DNA of 64,000 bases from Pseudoalteromonas piratica (GCF_000788395.1 NZ_CP009888.1:1012001-1076000); one strand, 5' to 3'. Shown: positions 46,638 to 58,272, counted from the first letter of the stretch. Program-made: numbers and translations. The notes: generated from the sequence alone by a model not told the origin.

Positions 46638-48481
46638 AACGAAATAACCCAAAACCTAAACAAGGCGCAATAATTCGCTGGCGATACCTACTTGTGTGCG
46701 CCACCGTTTTTGCAGTATTTGCCACCCTTGTTGCTCGTGCTGCATATATTCAGGTGATTGAGCCTGATTTTGCTGTGTCTGAGAGTGATAAACGTACAGT
46801 ACGTGTTGAAAAAGTGAATGTACAACGAGGCCTGATTTTAGATCGCCACGGTAATGAGCTTGCGATTAGTGTACCTGTAGTAAGTGTTTATGGCGATCCA
46901 AAACAACTTGATAAAGCATTAACTGCAAAGGCTTATAGCTTAACCCGTAAGCATGCCCGAGAAAATCAATTAGATCTTAAACAAGCTGTTGCTGCACTTG
47001 ATAAGGACCCCGCACGGTTAGCACAGCAAAAAGAAGAAATTTATAATAGCGATTCACGTTGGCAGGATTTAGCAGAAGTGCTGCGCCTGCAAAAACCACT
47101 TGTTGATGGCAAATTAACAAGTGATAGCTCACGTCGCTTTGTTTATTTAAAACGCCAAGTTACGCCGCCTGTTGCACGCTATATTTCTGAACTTAAATTA
47201 CCGGGTATTTATCTGCTAGATGAATCAAAACGCTTTTACCCTGCGGGTGAAGTGACGGCACATGTTTTAGGCTTCACCAATATCGATGGCGAAGGCATCG
47301 AAGGCATTGAAAAGCTTTACAATGAAGCACTGACAGGTGAAGCAGGCAAGCGCACTATTCGTAAAGATGCGCAAGGACGAGAAATTGAAATTTTAGATGA
47401 GCGTGCGCGCATTGAACCTGAGAATATTCAGCTGAGCATTGATCAGCGTATTCAATCATTGGCTTATCGTTCCCTGAAATCTGCCGTATTAAGCTATAAG
47501 GCCACTTCGGGTAGTGCCATGGTTGTTGATGTGCATACTGGTGAAGTGTTAGCGATGGTGAATAGCCCGTCATTTAATCCAAACAATTTAAAAAATGCGG
47601 CACCGCATAAACGCCGTAACCGTGCAATTACTGATTTATTTGAGCCGGGCTCAACGATGAAACCTATTTCAGTTTTAGCTGGCTTAGAATATGGCACTAT
47701 TGACCATGATAGCGTGATAAAAACCAAAGGTTGGATGCGTGTTGGCGGTAGTATTGTTACAGATGGTAAGAATAATGGCCCAATGGATTTGCGTACAATT
47801 TTGCAAAAATCGTCAAATGTGGGTGTATCAAAAATAGCGCAAACCATGCCAAAACAAGATTTCATCGGTTTCTTCCAACGTTTAGGTTTTGGTGAAGAAA
47901 CTGGAACAGGCATGGTAGGTGAAAGTGATGGCTTGTTTACACCACATGGACGTTGGTCAGATTTTGAAGTTGCAACGCTTTCGTATGGCTATCGCATTTC
48001 AGTTAGTACCGCGCAAATGGCACGTGCTTATGCAGCTATTGGTTCTGGTGGTATTAATCGCCCGCTAACTATTCTAAAACAAAATGGCAAGGTGCATGGC
48101 GAGCGTGTATTTGAAAAACGTAATGCATATGCAGTACTTGAAATGATGGAAAGCGTATTTGAGCGAGGCGGTACCGCAACACGCGTTAAACTTGATGGCT
48201 ACCGTGTGGGTGGAAAAACCGGTACCTCTAAAAAAGCCGCATTTGGTGGTTATGGTGATGAATATGTTGGCTACTTCGCAGGCATAGCCCCTGTATCCGA
48301 TCCGCGCTTAGCTGTTGTTGTAATGATTAACGAGCCAGCCGGTGATGTTTATTATGGTGGCGATGTTGCTGGCCCTGCATTTTCTGAAATTATGTCTGGC
48401 TCGCTTCGTATTCTTAATGTTGCACCTGATTTAGAAGCGGTCGCACAACTTAATCAACGGCGAGACTATGTTACCTATTGA
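46634..48481 (+). CDS. ftsI: Septal peptidoglycan transpeptidase FtsI (PBP3)
   Basis: The class B penicillin-binding protein of the divisome. The 615-residue protein has an N-terminal membrane segment (about 16-36), a pedestal domain (VNVQRGLILDRHGNELAIS) and a transpeptidase domain with the active-site SxxK motif (GSTMKP), the SxN motif (KSSNVG) and KTG (GGKTGTSKK). Length is close to E. coli FtsI (588). It overlaps murE by 14 bp in another frame. Confidence 0.96.
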   Translation: MKRNNPKPKQGAIIRWRYLLVCATVFAVFATLVARAAYIQVIEPDFAVSESDKRTVRVEKVNVQRGLILDRHGNELAISVPVVSVYGDPKQLDKALTAKAYSLTRKHARENQLDLKQAVAALDKDPARLAQQKEEIYNSDSRWQDLAEVLRLQKPLVDGKLTSDSSRRFVYLKRQVTPPVARYISELKLPGIYLLDESKRFYPAGEVTAHVLGFTNIDGEGIEGIEKLYNEALTGEAGKRTIRKDAQGREIEILDERARIEPENIQLSIDQRIQSLAYRSLKSAVLSYKATSGSAMVVDVHTGEVLAMVNSPSFNPNNLKNAAPHKRRNRAITDLFEPGSTMKPISVLAGLEYGTIDHDSVIKTKGWMRVGGSIVTDGKNNGPMDLRTILQKSSNVGVSKIAQTMPKQDFIGFFQRLGFGEETGTGMVGESDGLFTPHGRWSDFEVATLSYGYRISVSTAQMARAYAAIGSGGINRPLTILKQNGKVHGERVFEKRNAYAVLEMMESVFERGGTATRVKLDGYRVGGKTGTSKKAAFGGYGDEYVGYFAGIAPVSDPRLAVVVMINEPAGDVYYGGDVAGPAFSEIMSGSLRILNVAPDLEAVAQLNQRRDYVTY

Positions 48482-49928
48482 TCGCGCATTGCTCGCAATA
48501 GGTGAACCTAGTTGCGGCATTGAAACAAACACTCTGACTTTAGACAGCCGGGCCATTGCGCCCGGTACTGCGTTTATTGCGATTAAAGGTCATCAGCTTG
48601 ATGCATCGCGTTTTATTGATTCTGCATTGACATCAGGCGCATCACTCGTGTTGGTTGATAGCCAATGCGAATACTTACCAGCGCGTGAAAATGTATTGGT
48701 GATTGATGGCTTGGCAAATAAGCTTAGCCTGTTTGCGAGTGCCTTTTATAATAAGCCAAGTGCGCAATTTAAATTAGTCGGTGTAACAGGCACTAATGGT
48801 AAATCTACGGTTACCAGTATGATCGCCAATCTTGCTAATGCACCCAAGCAAAAAACAGGTGTTATCGGAACGCTTGGTTGGGGACAAACACATGACCTCA
48901 CTGCACTTGCAAATACCACACCTTCAGCTATTGAATTACAACATTTGTTCTCGCAAATGCGAGATTATGAACTCGTTGCAATGGAAGTGTCTTCACACGG
49001 TTTAGTACAAGGTCGAGTTGATGATAGTGAATTTGATATTGCAGTGTTTACCAATTTGAGTCGAGATCATTTAGATTATCACGGCACGATGCATGCTTAC
49101 GGTGAAGCAAAGCTTACCTTACTTACTGAGTTTTCGACAAAATGTAATGTCGTTAACTTTGATGACGCGCAAGTAAAACAGTGGTTAGTTGAAAAGAAAA
49201 TACCTAACCCTGTGGTGTTTGGTGAAAATGTGCCAAGCGACAATAGCTATCCATTTGTTTCATTTGATAATGCAACTTACTCCAAGCAAGGGCTCAAATG
49301 CCTTATTCGTTCTAGCTGGGGTGAAAGACAAATTACTTTACCGCTTTTTGGTAAATTTAATCTATATAATTTAACCGCTGCACTCGCGACATTACTGAAT
49401 TTAGCATATGACTTTGATTGGTTAATTGATAAGATTGAACAATTAGATGCGGTAGTCGGAAGAATGCAAGCTTTCAGCGCAGATAATTATCCAACCTGTA
49501 TCATAGATTATGCCCATACACCAGATGCATTAGAGCAAGCGCTTGTTGCTTTATCACACCATGTTGGTAACAACATAACATGCGTATTTGGCTGTGGCGG
49601 TGATCGCGATAAAGGTAAACGCCCATTGATGGCTCAGATTGCAGAAAAATACGCAAAAAGAGTGGTTGTAACAAATGACAACCCACGCACTGAAAATGCT
49701 GATGCTATTGCAGCGGATATTCTTACTGGATTTCAATCCCCAGAAAAAGCGGTGGTAGAGCTTGATCGCTTTGCCGCAATAAAGCTTGCGATTACTTCCA
49801 CTTCACCTGATGGCATTGTACTTATTGCCGGAAAAGGCCATGAAGACTACCAGATTATAGGCACTAACACAGTTCACTTTAGTGACAGTTTAGCTGCGCA
49901 GCAGATTTTAAAAGGGGAAAATGCATGA
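48468..49928 (+). CDS. murE: UDP-MurNAc-tripeptide synthetase MurE
   Basis: MurE adds the third amino acid of the peptidoglycan stem. The 486-residue protein has the ATP-binding GVTGTNGKSTVTSM, the MEVSSHGL motif and the DNPR motif (TNDNPRTENAD), which marks specificity for meso-diaminopimelate. It therefore predicts a Gram-negative type wall. It overlaps both ftsI (14 bp) and murF (4 bp). Confidence 0.97.
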   Translation: MLPIDRALLAIGEPSCGIETNTLTLDSRAIAPGTAFIAIKGHQLDASRFIDSALTSGASLVLVDSQCEYLPARENVLVIDGLANKLSLFASAFYNKPSAQFKLVGVTGTNGKSTVTSMIANLANAPKQKTGVIGTLGWGQTHDLTALANTTPSAIELQHLFSQMRDYELVAMEVSSHGLVQGRVDDSEFDIAVFTNLSRDHLDYHGTMHAYGEAKLTLLTEFSTKCNVVNFDDAQVKQWLVEKKIPNPVVFGENVPSDNSYPFVSFDNATYSKQGLKCLIRSSWGERQITLPLFGKFNLYNLTAALATLLNLAYDFDWLIDKIEQLDAVVGRMQAFSADNYPTCIIDYAHTPDALEQALVALSHHVGNNITCVFGCGGDRDKGKRPLMAQIAEKYAKRVVVTNDNPRTENADAIAADILTGFQSPEKAVVELDRFAAIKLAITSTSPDGIVLIAGKGHEDYQIIGTNTVHFSDSLAAQQILKGENA

Positions 49929-51310
49929 TTTCGGCTGATCTCAATTGGATAGCGGATGTCTTAGGTGTGTCTTACCAAGGTGAAAATACACCATTTTCAA
50001 CAATCGTAACTGATTCTCGCCAACTGCAGGCTGGTGAAGTTTTTTTAGCACTGAAAGGGCCAAACTTTGATGGCCATAAATTTGCCAAAACAGCGCAAGA
50101 GCTTGGTGCCAAAGCATTGATTGTAGAAGCGCTTCAAGATGTCGATATGCCACAGTTTGTTGTTGAAAATACGCGTCTTGCACTTGGCAAATTAGGCGCT
50201 GCGGTTATGGCTCACGTAAAACCAAAAACAGTCGCTATGACAGGCAGTGTGGGCAAAACCACAGTTAAAGAGATGACAGCCGCAATTTTGTCGCAACTCG
50301 GTGAGGTGCTAGCGACCAATGGTAATTTTAATAATGATATAGGTGTACCCCTAACCCTATTACGTCTTGAAGAAAAACATCAATATGCCGTGATTGAACT
50401 CGGTGCAAATCACTTAGGTGAAATTGCCTACACCACAGATCTAGTGAAACCTCAGGTTGCAGCTATTACCAATGTTGCTGAAGCTCATTTAGAAGGTTTT
50501 GGTGATTTATTTGGCGTTGCACGTGCTAAAGGTGAAATTTTCTTAGGCTTACCAGATAACGGTGTTGCGGTTGTTAACGCTGACAGTGAGTTTATTGATT
50601 ATTGGTTAGCACGACTTGAAGATAAACAGGTCACGCAATTTTCCGCGACTAAACAAAAGGATATTTGGGCTGAAAACATTGAGCTAGATGATTTTGGTCG
50701 AGCACAATTTAACCTTGTTTATAAAGGTGAATCTGTACCTGTTAAGTTGCCAATTCCAGGTTCACATAATGTAACAAATAGTCTTGTTGCCGCAGCATTA
50801 GTGTTACCTCTTGGAGTTAGTCTTTCTGAGGTAGCGTCGGGTCTAAGTAACATGCCGCAGGTCAAGGGGCGCGTTAACATTATTGAAGTATCAGACGATT
50901 TAACATTAATTGATGACAGCTATAATGCAAACCCTGGTTCTGTTCGTGCTGCCATTGATCTACTCAGTGGGATCAATGGTGAAAAAATCCTTGTTTTAGG
51001 CGATATGGCTGAACTTGGAGAAGATGCACGTGTCTATCACCAAGAAGTTGGCGAATACGCCCAAAATAAAGGCATTGACCATGTATATACATTAGGTGTG
51101 TTGAGTCAATCAGCAAGTGATGTATTTGAACAGCCTGGGCGCCACTTCTCAACACGTGAAAAACTCGTTGAAGCTTTAAAGCAGGCTTTATCAGGCCACC
51201 TAGCTAGTAATAACGAACGCACAACAATACTCATAAAAGGTTCGCGCAGTTCTCGCATGGAATTGTTAGTAGACGAGCTAAATAATAAGAAAGGTGAACA
51301 GTCATGTTAA
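49925..51310 (+). CDS. murF: UDP-MurNAc-pentapeptide synthetase MurF
   Basis: MurF adds D-Ala-D-Ala to the UDP-MurNAc tripeptide. The 461-residue protein has the Mur-ligase ATP loop [13 protein letters not shown], followed by [16 protein letters not shown], the [10 protein letters not shown] motif and the [18 protein letters not shown] signature. Length is normal (452 in E. coli). It is coupled to murE (ATGA) and overlaps mraY by 7 bp. Confidence 0.97.
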   Translation: MISADLNWIADVLGVSYQGENTPFSTIVTDSRQLQAGEVFLALKGPNFDGHKFAKTAQELGAKALIVEALQDVDMPQFVVENTRLALGKLGAAVMAHVKPKTVAMTGSVGKTTVKEMTAAILSQLGEVLATNGNFNNDIGVPLTLLRLEEKHQYAVIELGANHLGEIAYTTDLVKPQVAAITNVAEAHLEGFGDLFGVARAKGEIFLGLPDNGVAVVNADSEFIDYWLARLEDKQVTQFSATKQKDIWAENIELDDFGRAQFNLVYKGESVPVKLPIPGSHNVTNSLVAAALVLPLGVSLSEVASGLSNMPQVKGRVNIIEVSDDLTLIDDSYNANPGSVRAAIDLLSGINGEKILVLGDMAELGEDARVYHQEVGEYAQNKGIDHVYTLGVLSQSASDVFEQPGRHFSTREKLVEALKQALSGHLASNNERTTILIKGSRSSRMELLVDELNNKKGEQSC

Positions 51311-52386
51311 TGTGGTTGGCTGAATATTTAACCCAGTTTTACTCTGGCTTTAACGTATTTTCGTACTTAACATTTCGCTCTATTTTGGGTGTATTAACTG
51401 CACTTATGCTATCGCTTTATTTTGGTCCGAAATTAATTCGTCGTTTACAACTGATGCAAATTGGTCAAACGGTACGTGATGATGGGCCTGAGTCGCACTT
51501 ATCAAAATCAGGCACACCAACTATGGGTGGGATTTTGATTTTGGGCTCTATTTTTGCCAGTACATTACTTTGGGCGGATCTCAGTAACCGCTATGTATTA
51601 GTTACCTTGTTTGTAATTGGCTCGTTAGGTGCGGTTGGCTTTATTGATGATTACCGCAAAGTTGTTCGTAAAAATACCGACGGCCTCATCGCCCGTTGGA
51701 AATATTTTTGGCAATCAGTTATTGCACTCACGGCGGGAGCATTTTTATTTTATAGCGCAGCACTTCCGCAAGAAACAGCGTTAGTTGTGCCATTTTTTAA
51801 AGAGGTTATGCCACAGCTTGGGTTGTTTTATATCGTAATGGCTTATTTTGTGATTGTGGGCACTTCGAATGCCGTTAACTTAACTGACGGTTTAGATGGA
51901 CTCGCTATTGTGCCGACTATTTTAGTTGCAGGTGCTTTTGCTTTTATTGCTTATGTTACGAGTAATGTAAATTTTGCCAACTACCTACATATTCCGTATA
52001 TCCCTGAGGCTAGTGAGTTAGTTGTACTTTGTACTGCGATTGTTGGTGCTGGCTTGGGCTTTTTGTGGTTTAACACATATCCTGCGCAAGTATTTATGGG
52101 TGATGTGGGTTCATTAGCATTAGGTGGTGCCCTTGGTATTATCGCAGTATTAGTGCGCCAAGAGCTCGTGTTAGTCATTATGGGCGGTGTATTTGTTATG
52201 GAAGCACTGTCGGTTATTTTGCAGGTTGGCTCTTACAAATTACGTGGTCAGCGTATCTTCAGAATGGCACCTATTCATCATCATTACGAACTGAAAGGTT
52301 GGCCAGAACCACGTGTTATTGTGCGTTTTTGGATTATATCAGTTGTGCTTGTTTTAGCTGGCTTGGCAACATTAAAGTTGAGATAA
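51304..52386 (+). CDS. mraY: Phospho-MurNAc-pentapeptide transferase MraY
   Basis: The inner-membrane enzyme that makes lipid I. The 360-residue protein has about ten membrane segments and the MraY signatures [46 protein letters not shown] (with the catalytic aspartates) and [15 protein letters not shown]. The start MLMWLAEYL at 51304 matches E. coli MLVWLAEHL, so it is preferred to the next ATG at 51310. Length equals E. coli MraY (360). Confidence 0.98.
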   Translation: MLMWLAEYLTQFYSGFNVFSYLTFRSILGVLTALMLSLYFGPKLIRRLQLMQIGQTVRDDGPESHLSKSGTPTMGGILILGSIFASTLLWADLSNRYVLVTLFVIGSLGAVGFIDDYRKVVRKNTDGLIARWKYFWQSVIALTAGAFLFYSAALPQETALVVPFFKEVMPQLGLFYIVMAYFVIVGTSNAVNLTDGLDGLAIVPTILVAGAFAFIAYVTSNVNFANYLHIPYIPEASELVVLCTAIVGAGLGFLWFNTYPAQVFMGDVGSLALGGALGIIAVLVRQELVLVIMGGVFVMEALSVILQVGSYKLRGQRIFRMAPIHHHYELKGWPEPRVIVRFWIISVVLVLAGLATLKLR

Positions 52387-53694
52387 ATGAATTATTTAGA
52401 CGAACTGAAAAACAAAAGAATTACAGTGCTTGGGTTGGGAGTTTCCGGCCTGAGCACAATGCGTTTTTTTGCTCGTAAAAATATTGATTTTAGTGTGGTA
52501 GATAGCCGTGAGACACCTCCGAATTTAGCGGTTGCAGAGCAACTGGCTACTCGAGTTCACTTCGGTGCTTTAACAGACTCGGTGTTTAATGATGCTGAAC
52601 TGATTGTTATCAGCCCGGGTATAGCATTATCAAATATGTATATACAAGATGCGATAGCACGAGGTGTTGAAGTAATTGGGGACGTCGAGCTCTTTGCAAG
52701 GCTCAACACTAAACCTGTATATGCCGTTACAGGCTCTAATGGTAAATCGTCTGTTGTTACACTTACTTATGATGTTTTAAATCAAGCAGGATTTGATGTC
52801 GCCTTAGCTGGCAATATTGGCACACCTGTTTTAGATGTTGTTGATCAAGATTTTGATTATTATGTTTTGGAGCTTTCAAGCTTTCAATTAGAGACAACCC
52901 ATTCATTGATATGCGAAGCAAGTTGTGTGCTTAATATTAGCGAAGACCATATGGATCGTTACGATAGCCTTGCAGACTATGTTAATGCTAAACAGCGTAT
53001 TCATTTACATAGCAAACTTGCAGTGCTTAACCTCGATGACGAATTAACGTATACAGCGCATCAACCTCAAGTTAGTTTTGGCATTAAACAGGGGGATTTG
53101 TACTTATTAGACGGTGCTTTTAACATTGATGGTCAAAAACAACTCCAGACCAGTGAATTAAAAGTAATTGGTATTCACAACCAGTTAAATGCTTTAGCTG
53201 TAATGGCTTTGTTATCTCGGTTAAATCTTTCCTCTGAAATTTATAAGCGTGCATTTAATCAATTCTCAGGGTTGGCACACCGCTGCCAACTGGTTGCAGA
53301 AGATAATGGGGTAATTTATGTTAATGACTCTAAAGCGACTAATGTCGGCGCAACTCAAGCAGCATTGATGAGCTTAGCAAATGGCAAAAATATCATTTTA
53401 CTCGCTGGTGGTGTGGGTAAAGGTGCTGATTTTTCGCCACTAAAATCTGAAATTTCGAGCTATGTAAAACAGTTAATTACCTTTGGTGAAGATAAAGAGA
53501 AAATCGCCGCTTTAAGTGAAAATAGCAAACAAGTTGAATCACTCGAAATAGCTGTAAAAGAAGCAAAAGAAAGCGCTGTTTCAGGTGATATTGTGCTGCT
53601 AGCGCCTGCCTGTGCAAGCTTTGATATGTTTAAAAGCTTTGAGCATCGCGGCGAAGTGTTTAGTGAGCTTGTGCGCAAGGTGGTAAACGCATGA
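52387..53694 (+). CDS. murD: UDP-MurNAc-alanine D-glutamate ligase MurD
   Basis: MurD adds D-glutamate to UDP-MurNAc-L-alanine. The 435-residue protein has an N-terminal UDP-binding domain (ITVLGLGVSGLSTMRFF), the ATP loop AVTGSNGKSSVVTL, LELSSFQLE, NISEDHMDRY and the C-terminal ligase domain (INDSKATN-type VNDSKATNVGATQAAL, LLAGGVGKGADFSPL). It follows mraY with no gap and overlaps ftsW by 4 bp. Confidence 0.97.
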   Translation: MNYLDELKNKRITVLGLGVSGLSTMRFFARKNIDFSVVDSRETPPNLAVAEQLATRVHFGALTDSVFNDAELIVISPGIALSNMYIQDAIARGVEVIGDVELFARLNTKPVYAVTGSNGKSSVVTLTYDVLNQAGFDVALAGNIGTPVLDVVDQDFDYYVLELSSFQLETTHSLICEASCVLNISEDHMDRYDSLADYVNAKQRIHLHSKLAVLNLDDELTYTAHQPQVSFGIKQGDLYLLDGAFNIDGQKQLQTSELKVIGIHNQLNALAVMALLSRLNLSSEIYKRAFNQFSGLAHRCQLVAEDNGVIYVNDSKATNVGATQAALMSLANGKNIILLAGGVGKGADFSPLKSEISSYVKQLITFGEDKEKIAALSENSKQVESLEIAVKEAKESAVSGDIVLLAPACASFDMFKSFEHRGEVFSELVRKVVNA

Positions 53695-54863
53695 AGGCAT
53701 TAGAGCTCTTAAAAGCACAATTTCATGTGCGTTCAAATAACCTTTACGATGTACCACTGATTTACTGCATGGTTATTTTAGTAGGTGTTGGTTTTATTAT
53801 GGTGACTAGTGCCTCTATGCCTACCGCGATACGGATGTTTGATAATCCGTTTCATTTTACCATTCGTCATGTCGTTTATTTGGTTTTAAGTTTAACCTTG
53901 CTGTTGTTTTCGACAAGCTTGCCAATGAGCTTTTGGAAAAAGGCGAACCTCCCCTTGTTGCTCGCGGGCATTCCAATGTTAATCGCTGTATTGATTATTG
54001 GTCGAGAAGTAAATGGCTCGACACGTTGGATTGGCGTGGGGCCAATTAATATTCAAGTTTCTGAAGTGGCAAAGTTATTCTTCTTTTGTTACTTAGCGGG
54101 TTACTTAGTGCGTAAAAAGTCAGAAGTGCAAGAAAACTTAAAAGGCTTTATCAAGCCGCTCGCTGTTTTTATGGTATATGCCTTCTTAATTTTAATGCAG
54201 CCAGACCTAGGTACAGTGGTCGTTATGTTTGTTACTACAATTGGTTTGCTATTTTTAGCTGGCGCACGTCTATGGCAGTTCTTTGCGTTAATGATGACAG
54301 GTGTAGGCTTAGTGATTTTACTCATCGCGAGTTCTCCCTATCGCCGTGCACGTATTACAGGGTTTATGGACCCATGGGATGACCCATTCGGTAAAGGGTA
54401 TCAGTTGGTGCAATCGTTAATGGCATATAGCCGTGGCGATTGGTTTGGCCAAGGTTTGGGTAACAGCGTACAAAAGCTACAGTACTTACCAGAAGCTCAT
54501 ACAGATTTTATTTTTGCAATTTTAGCTGAAGAGACCGGTTTTATTGGTGTATTCAGTGTATTGACTGTGTTATTTGTACTGATTTTCAGAGCACTCAATA
54601 TTGGTTTTAATGCGCTAAAAGCTGGTAAAGAGTATGAAGGTTATTTGGCCTTAGGTATTGCCATTTGGTTTGCCTTTCAAAGTATGGTTAACGTTGGTGC
54701 GAGTGCGGGGATTTTACCAACCAAGGGGTTAACCCTGCCATTTGTATCATATGGTGGCTCTAGTTTGTTAGTGATGACCGTGGCTGCAGGTATTTTATTG
54801 AGAGTGGATTTTGAGGTGAAAATGGCAACAAAACAGGCCACAACACGAGGACGAAAATCATGA
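53691..54863 (+). CDS. ftsW: Septal peptidoglycan polymerase FtsW
   Basis: A SEDS-family glycosyltransferase paired with FtsI. The 390-residue polytopic protein has about ten membrane segments and the family motifs GSTRWIGVGPINIQVSEVAKL, QPDLGTVVVM, GNSVQKLQYLPEAHTDFIFAILAEETGFIG and LPFVSYGGSSLLVMT. The catalytic Asp expected in the large periplasmic loop is in the PEAHTDFIF segment region. Length is normal. It is coupled to murG (ATGA). Confidence 0.97.
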   Translation: MKALELLKAQFHVRSNNLYDVPLIYCMVILVGVGFIMVTSASMPTAIRMFDNPFHFTIRHVVYLVLSLTLLLFSTSLPMSFWKKANLPLLLAGIPMLIAVLIIGREVNGSTRWIGVGPINIQVSEVAKLFFFCYLAGYLVRKKSEVQENLKGFIKPLAVFMVYAFLILMQPDLGTVVVMFVTTIGLLFLAGARLWQFFALMMTGVGLVILLIASSPYRRARITGFMDPWDDPFGKGYQLVQSLMAYSRGDWFGQGLGNSVQKLQYLPEAHTDFIFAILAEETGFIGVFSVLTVLFVLIFRALNIGFNALKAGKEYEGYLALGIAIWFAFQSMVNVGASAGILPTKGLTLPFVSYGGSSLLVMTVAAGILLRVDFEVKMATKQATTRGRKS

Positions 54864-55918
54864 GTAAGAAAATAATGATTGTCGCAGGTGGCACTGGCGG
54901 GCATATTTTCCCTGGAATTGCTGTTGCTGATTATTTGAAAGAACAAGGGTGGCAGGTAGTTTGGCTTGGCACCGCTGATAGAATGGAAGCGGATGTTGTA
55001 CCGCGCCATAATATCGCAATTCGTTATATTGACGTAAAAGGCGTTAGAGGTAACGGATTGATGCGTTTATTGAAAGCGCCTTTTATGGTGATTAAGGCCA
55101 TTTGGCAAGCGCGTAAAGTGATGAAGCAAGAAAAGCCAGATGTATTATTGGGCATGGGTGGTTATGTAACGGGCCCTGCAGGTGTTGCTGCTAAATTGTT
55201 AGGTATACCTTTACTTATTCATGAACAAAATGCCGTAGCAGGGCTGAGCAATAAACTGCTGGCTAAAATCGCAAATCAAGTAATGGCAGCATTTCCGTCT
55301 GCATTTGAAAGTGATAACTGCAAAATAATAGGTAACCCTGTACGCAGCAGCGTTGCCAATATGCAGGTTGAAAAAATTAATGCGCAATGCAACGTGTTGG
55401 TAGTTGGTGGTTCGCTGGGTGCAAAAGTATTTAATGATGAGTTGCCTGAAGTGTTTAAGCAACTTGCAAGCGAAAGCAATTTGGCAATTCGCCACCAAAC
55501 AGGTAAAGGCCATTTAGCGGAAGTTACAACACGTTATGAAAAGCTGGACTTAAATGCCGAAGTGAACGAATTTATTCACGATATGGATAAGGCATATGCG
55601 TGGGCTGATATAGTTGTTTGCCGTGCAGGAGCGCTTACTGTAAGTGAAATTGCTGCAGCAGGAAAAATGGCGATATTTGTGCCTTTTCCTTTCGCTGTGG
55701 ATGATCACCAAACTGCCAATGCTAATTATTTAGTAAAGCAAAATGCAGCTTTGCTAATACAGCAAAAGAATATGACAAAAGAGTCTTTGGTTGAATTACT
55801 CAAGCCTTATGTCACAGATAAAGCATTAGTAATAGAAATGGCAGAAAAAGCAAAAGCGGCTGCCAAATTAGATGCAACACGCGATGTTGCAAATTTATGT
55901 ATCGAATTTAGTAAGTAG
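54860..55918 (+). CDS. murG: Lipid II synthase MurG
   Basis: MurG transfers GlcNAc to lipid I to make lipid II. The 352-residue GT-B glycosyltransferase has the N-terminal glycine loop MIVAGGTGGHIFPGIAVADYL, LGMGGYVTGPAG, HEQNAVAGLSNKLLAKIA, the second G-loop VVGGSLGAKVFND, and the UDP-binding VCRAGALTVSEIAAAGKMAIFVPFP. Length is normal (355 in E. coli). It lies 9 bp upstream of murC. Confidence 0.98.
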   Translation: MSKKIMIVAGGTGGHIFPGIAVADYLKEQGWQVVWLGTADRMEADVVPRHNIAIRYIDVKGVRGNGLMRLLKAPFMVIKAIWQARKVMKQEKPDVLLGMGGYVTGPAGVAAKLLGIPLLIHEQNAVAGLSNKLLAKIANQVMAAFPSAFESDNCKIIGNPVRSSVANMQVEKINAQCNVLVVGGSLGAKVFNDELPEVFKQLASESNLAIRHQTGKGHLAEVTTRYEKLDLNAEVNEFIHDMDKAYAWADIVVCRAGALTVSEIAAAGKMAIFVPFPFAVDDHQTANANYLVKQNAALLIQQKNMTKESLVELLKPYVTDKALVIEMAEKAKAAAKLDATRDVANLCIEFSK

Positions 55919-55927
55919 AGTAGCACA

Positions 55928-57361
55928 TTGAAAAAAGATAATTTACCTGCCATGAGACGTATTAACACTATCCATTTTATCGGGATTGGTGGTGCAGGTA
56001 TGGGTGGCATTGCGGAAGTATTGTTGCATTTAGGATATTCAATTACGGGTTCCGACATTAACCGCGGTGCCATGACCGAGCGTTTGACCAAGGCGGGTGC
56101 AAAGGTGTTTATTGGTCATCAGGAAAAAAATGTTGAAAATGCCGATGTTGTAGTCGTTTCAAGTGCGATTGATGAGACTAATCCAGAGATTATATGTGCT
56201 AAAGAAAAGCATATCCCTATTGTTCGACGTGCTGAGATGCTCGCTGAATTGATGCGTTTTAGACAGGGTATAGCGGTTGCTGGAACACACGGTAAAACCA
56301 CGACCACAAGTTTAGTTGCAAGTATTTTTGCTAAGGCTGAACTTGACCCAACGTTTGTTATTGGCGGCTTATTAAATAGTGCCGGTACGAATGCAAAATT
56401 GGGTAGTGGTCAGTATTTGATTGCTGAAGCAGATGAGAGTGACGCAAGCTTTTTACACTTGAATCCCATGATCAGTATTATCACTAATATCGAAGCGGAT
56501 CATATGGATACGTATCAAGGTGACTTTGAAAACATGAAAGACACCTACATTGAATTTATCCATAACCTCCCTTTTTATGGCTTAGCCGTAGCTTGTATAG
56601 ACGACCCTGTAGTAAGAGAATTATTGCCACGCTTTAGCCGAAAATATGTATCGTATGGTGAATCAGAGGATGCAGATTATCAACTACTTAACTTTTCTCA
56701 AACGGCAAGTAGTAGTGCATTTGACGTGGTATTACCAAATGGGGAATCACTTGCGATCACTTTAAACTTACCAGGTAAACATAATGCTCTAAATGCAACT
56801 GCAGCGATTGCTGTTGCTTATGAAGAAGGTGTTGATGAAAGTGCAATTAAAGCTGCGCTTAGAGAGTTTGAAGGGATCGGTCGACGTTTTCAGCATTATG
56901 GTGAATTTAACAACGAGGCTGGTAGCGTGATGTTAGTTGATGATTATGGTCATCACCCATCAGAAGTTGCAGCAACAATTAAAGCGGCAAAACAAGGTTG
57001 GCCAGATAAACGTTTAGTAATGGCCTATCAGCCCCATCGTTTCACACGTACTCGCGACCTCTATGAGGAATTTGTTGACGTACTAAATCAAGTAGATGAA
57101 TTGTTGCTGTTAGAAGTGTATGCCGCAGGTGAGGAACCAATTGTCGGCGCTGATAGTAAAAGTTTATGCCGAAGCTTGAGGCAGCGCGGTAAAGAGCCTA
57201 GGTATATTGCTTCGCCACAGGAGCTTTTTCCAGCACTGGCAGAAGTATTAAAAGATAATGACTTAGTGTTAACCCAAGGAGCTGGCAATATTGGTCAGTT
57301 GGTTAAACAAATTGCAGAAACTGAAATGAACATCACAAAGTTAAAGCAGGTAGCACAATGA
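55928..57361 (+). CDS. murC: UDP-MurNAc L-alanine ligase MurC
   Basis: MurC adds L-alanine to UDP-MurNAc. The 477-residue protein has [18 protein letters not shown] at the UDP domain, the ATP loop [41 protein letters not shown] and [11 protein letters not shown]. The first codon is taken as TTG at 55928, with an AGAG site about 9 nt upstream; an ATG at 55952 (MRRINTIHF) has no ribosome binding site, although it would also give a complete domain. E. coli MurC has an N-terminal extension before this point, which supports the longer form. It overlaps ddl by 4 bp. Confidence 0.95.
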   Translation: MKKDNLPAMRRINTIHFIGIGGAGMGGIAEVLLHLGYSITGSDINRGAMTERLTKAGAKVFIGHQEKNVENADVVVVSSAIDETNPEIICAKEKHIPIVRRAEMLAELMRFRQGIAVAGTHGKTTTTSLVASIFAKAELDPTFVIGGLLNSAGTNAKLGSGQYLIAEADESDASFLHLNPMISIITNIEADHMDTYQGDFENMKDTYIEFIHNLPFYGLAVACIDDPVVRELLPRFSRKYVSYGESEDADYQLLNFSQTASSSAFDVVLPNGESLAITLNLPGKHNALNATAAIAVAYEEGVDESAIKAALREFEGIGRRFQHYGEFNNEAGSVMLVDDYGHHPSEVAATIKAAKQGWPDKRLVMAYQPHRFTRTRDLYEEFVDVLNQVDELLLLEVYAAGEEPIVGADSKSLCRSLRQRGKEPRYIASPQELFPALAEVLKDNDLVLTQGAGNIGQLVKQIAETEMNITKLKQVAQ

Positions 57362-58272
57362 GCCAAAAGCAGTATGGTAAAGTCGCCGTTTTATTAGGTG
57401 GCAATTCGGCCGAAAGAGAAGTTTCACTAAACTCTGGCAGTGCTATTTTAAACGCTTTGCTAGCTAATGGCGTTGATGCGATTGCATTTGATCCAAAAGA
57501 GCAAGAGCTTACAGAACTTAAAACGTTGGGGATTGACCGCGTGTTCATCGCACTTCATGGCCGTGGTGGTGAAGACGGTACAATTCAAGGTGCGCTTGAA
57601 TTTATGGGCTTGCCTTATACCGGAAGTGGTGTGTTAGGCAGTGCGTTAGCGATGGATAAAGTGCGTTGCAAACAGCTTTTTGTGGCAAATGATTTACCAA
57701 CAGCAAAATTTACAACCGTTAAAAAAGGTGAAGACTTTAATACAGAAGCAATTATTGCTGAGTTTGGTGCTGTGATGGTTAAACCGAGCCATGAGGGCTC
57801 GAGTATAGGTATGGCTAAAGCAAACAGTGCAGAAGAGTTAAACAGTGCCCTTGAAAATGCGTTTACTTTTGATGATGAAGTGCTGTTAGAGCAGTGGATC
57901 ACTGGCTCAGAATACACTGTGAGCATGTTAAATGATCAGGCATTATCCGTTATAGAAATGCGTACTCCACGTGGTTTTTATGATTACGAAGCAAAATATA
58001 AGTCTACTACGACAAGCTATCATTGCCCTGCAGATTTAGCGCCTTCGGAAACGGAATATTTGCAACGCATTGCTACGCAAGCGTTTGCCTTAGTCGGTGC
58101 CAAAGATTGGGGGCGTGTAGATGCTATGCGTGATGAAAATGGTCAATTTTACCTTTTAGAAGTCAATACGGTACCAGGTATGACCGAAAAATCGTTAGTG
58201 CCTATGGCCGCTAAAGATTCAGGTCGCAGTTTTGGTGAGTTAGTTTTAGAGATTTTGGACTCGACGTTATAA
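57358..58272 (+). CDS. ddlB: D-alanine-D-alanine ligase
   Basis: An ATP-grasp ligase that makes the D-Ala-D-Ala used by MurF. The 304-residue protein begins with [19 protein letters not shown], and has [19 protein letters not shown], the [16 protein letters not shown] loop, [11 protein letters not shown] and the C-terminal [20 protein letters not shown]. Length matches E. coli DdlB (306), and the position between murC and ftsQ is the classical ddlB place. It is directly followed by ftsQ with no gap. Confidence 0.97.
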   Translation: MSQKQYGKVAVLLGGNSAEREVSLNSGSAILNALLANGVDAIAFDPKEQELTELKTLGIDRVFIALHGRGGEDGTIQGALEFMGLPYTGSGVLGSALAMDKVRCKQLFVANDLPTAKFTTVKKGEDFNTEAIIAEFGAVMVKPSHEGSSIGMAKANSAEELNSALENAFTFDDEVLLEQWITGSEYTVSMLNDQALSVIEMRTPRGFYDYEAKYKSTTTSYHCPADLAPSETEYLQRIATQAFALVGAKDWGRVDAMRDENGQFYLLEVNTVPGMTEKSLVPMAAKDSGRSFGELVLEILDSTL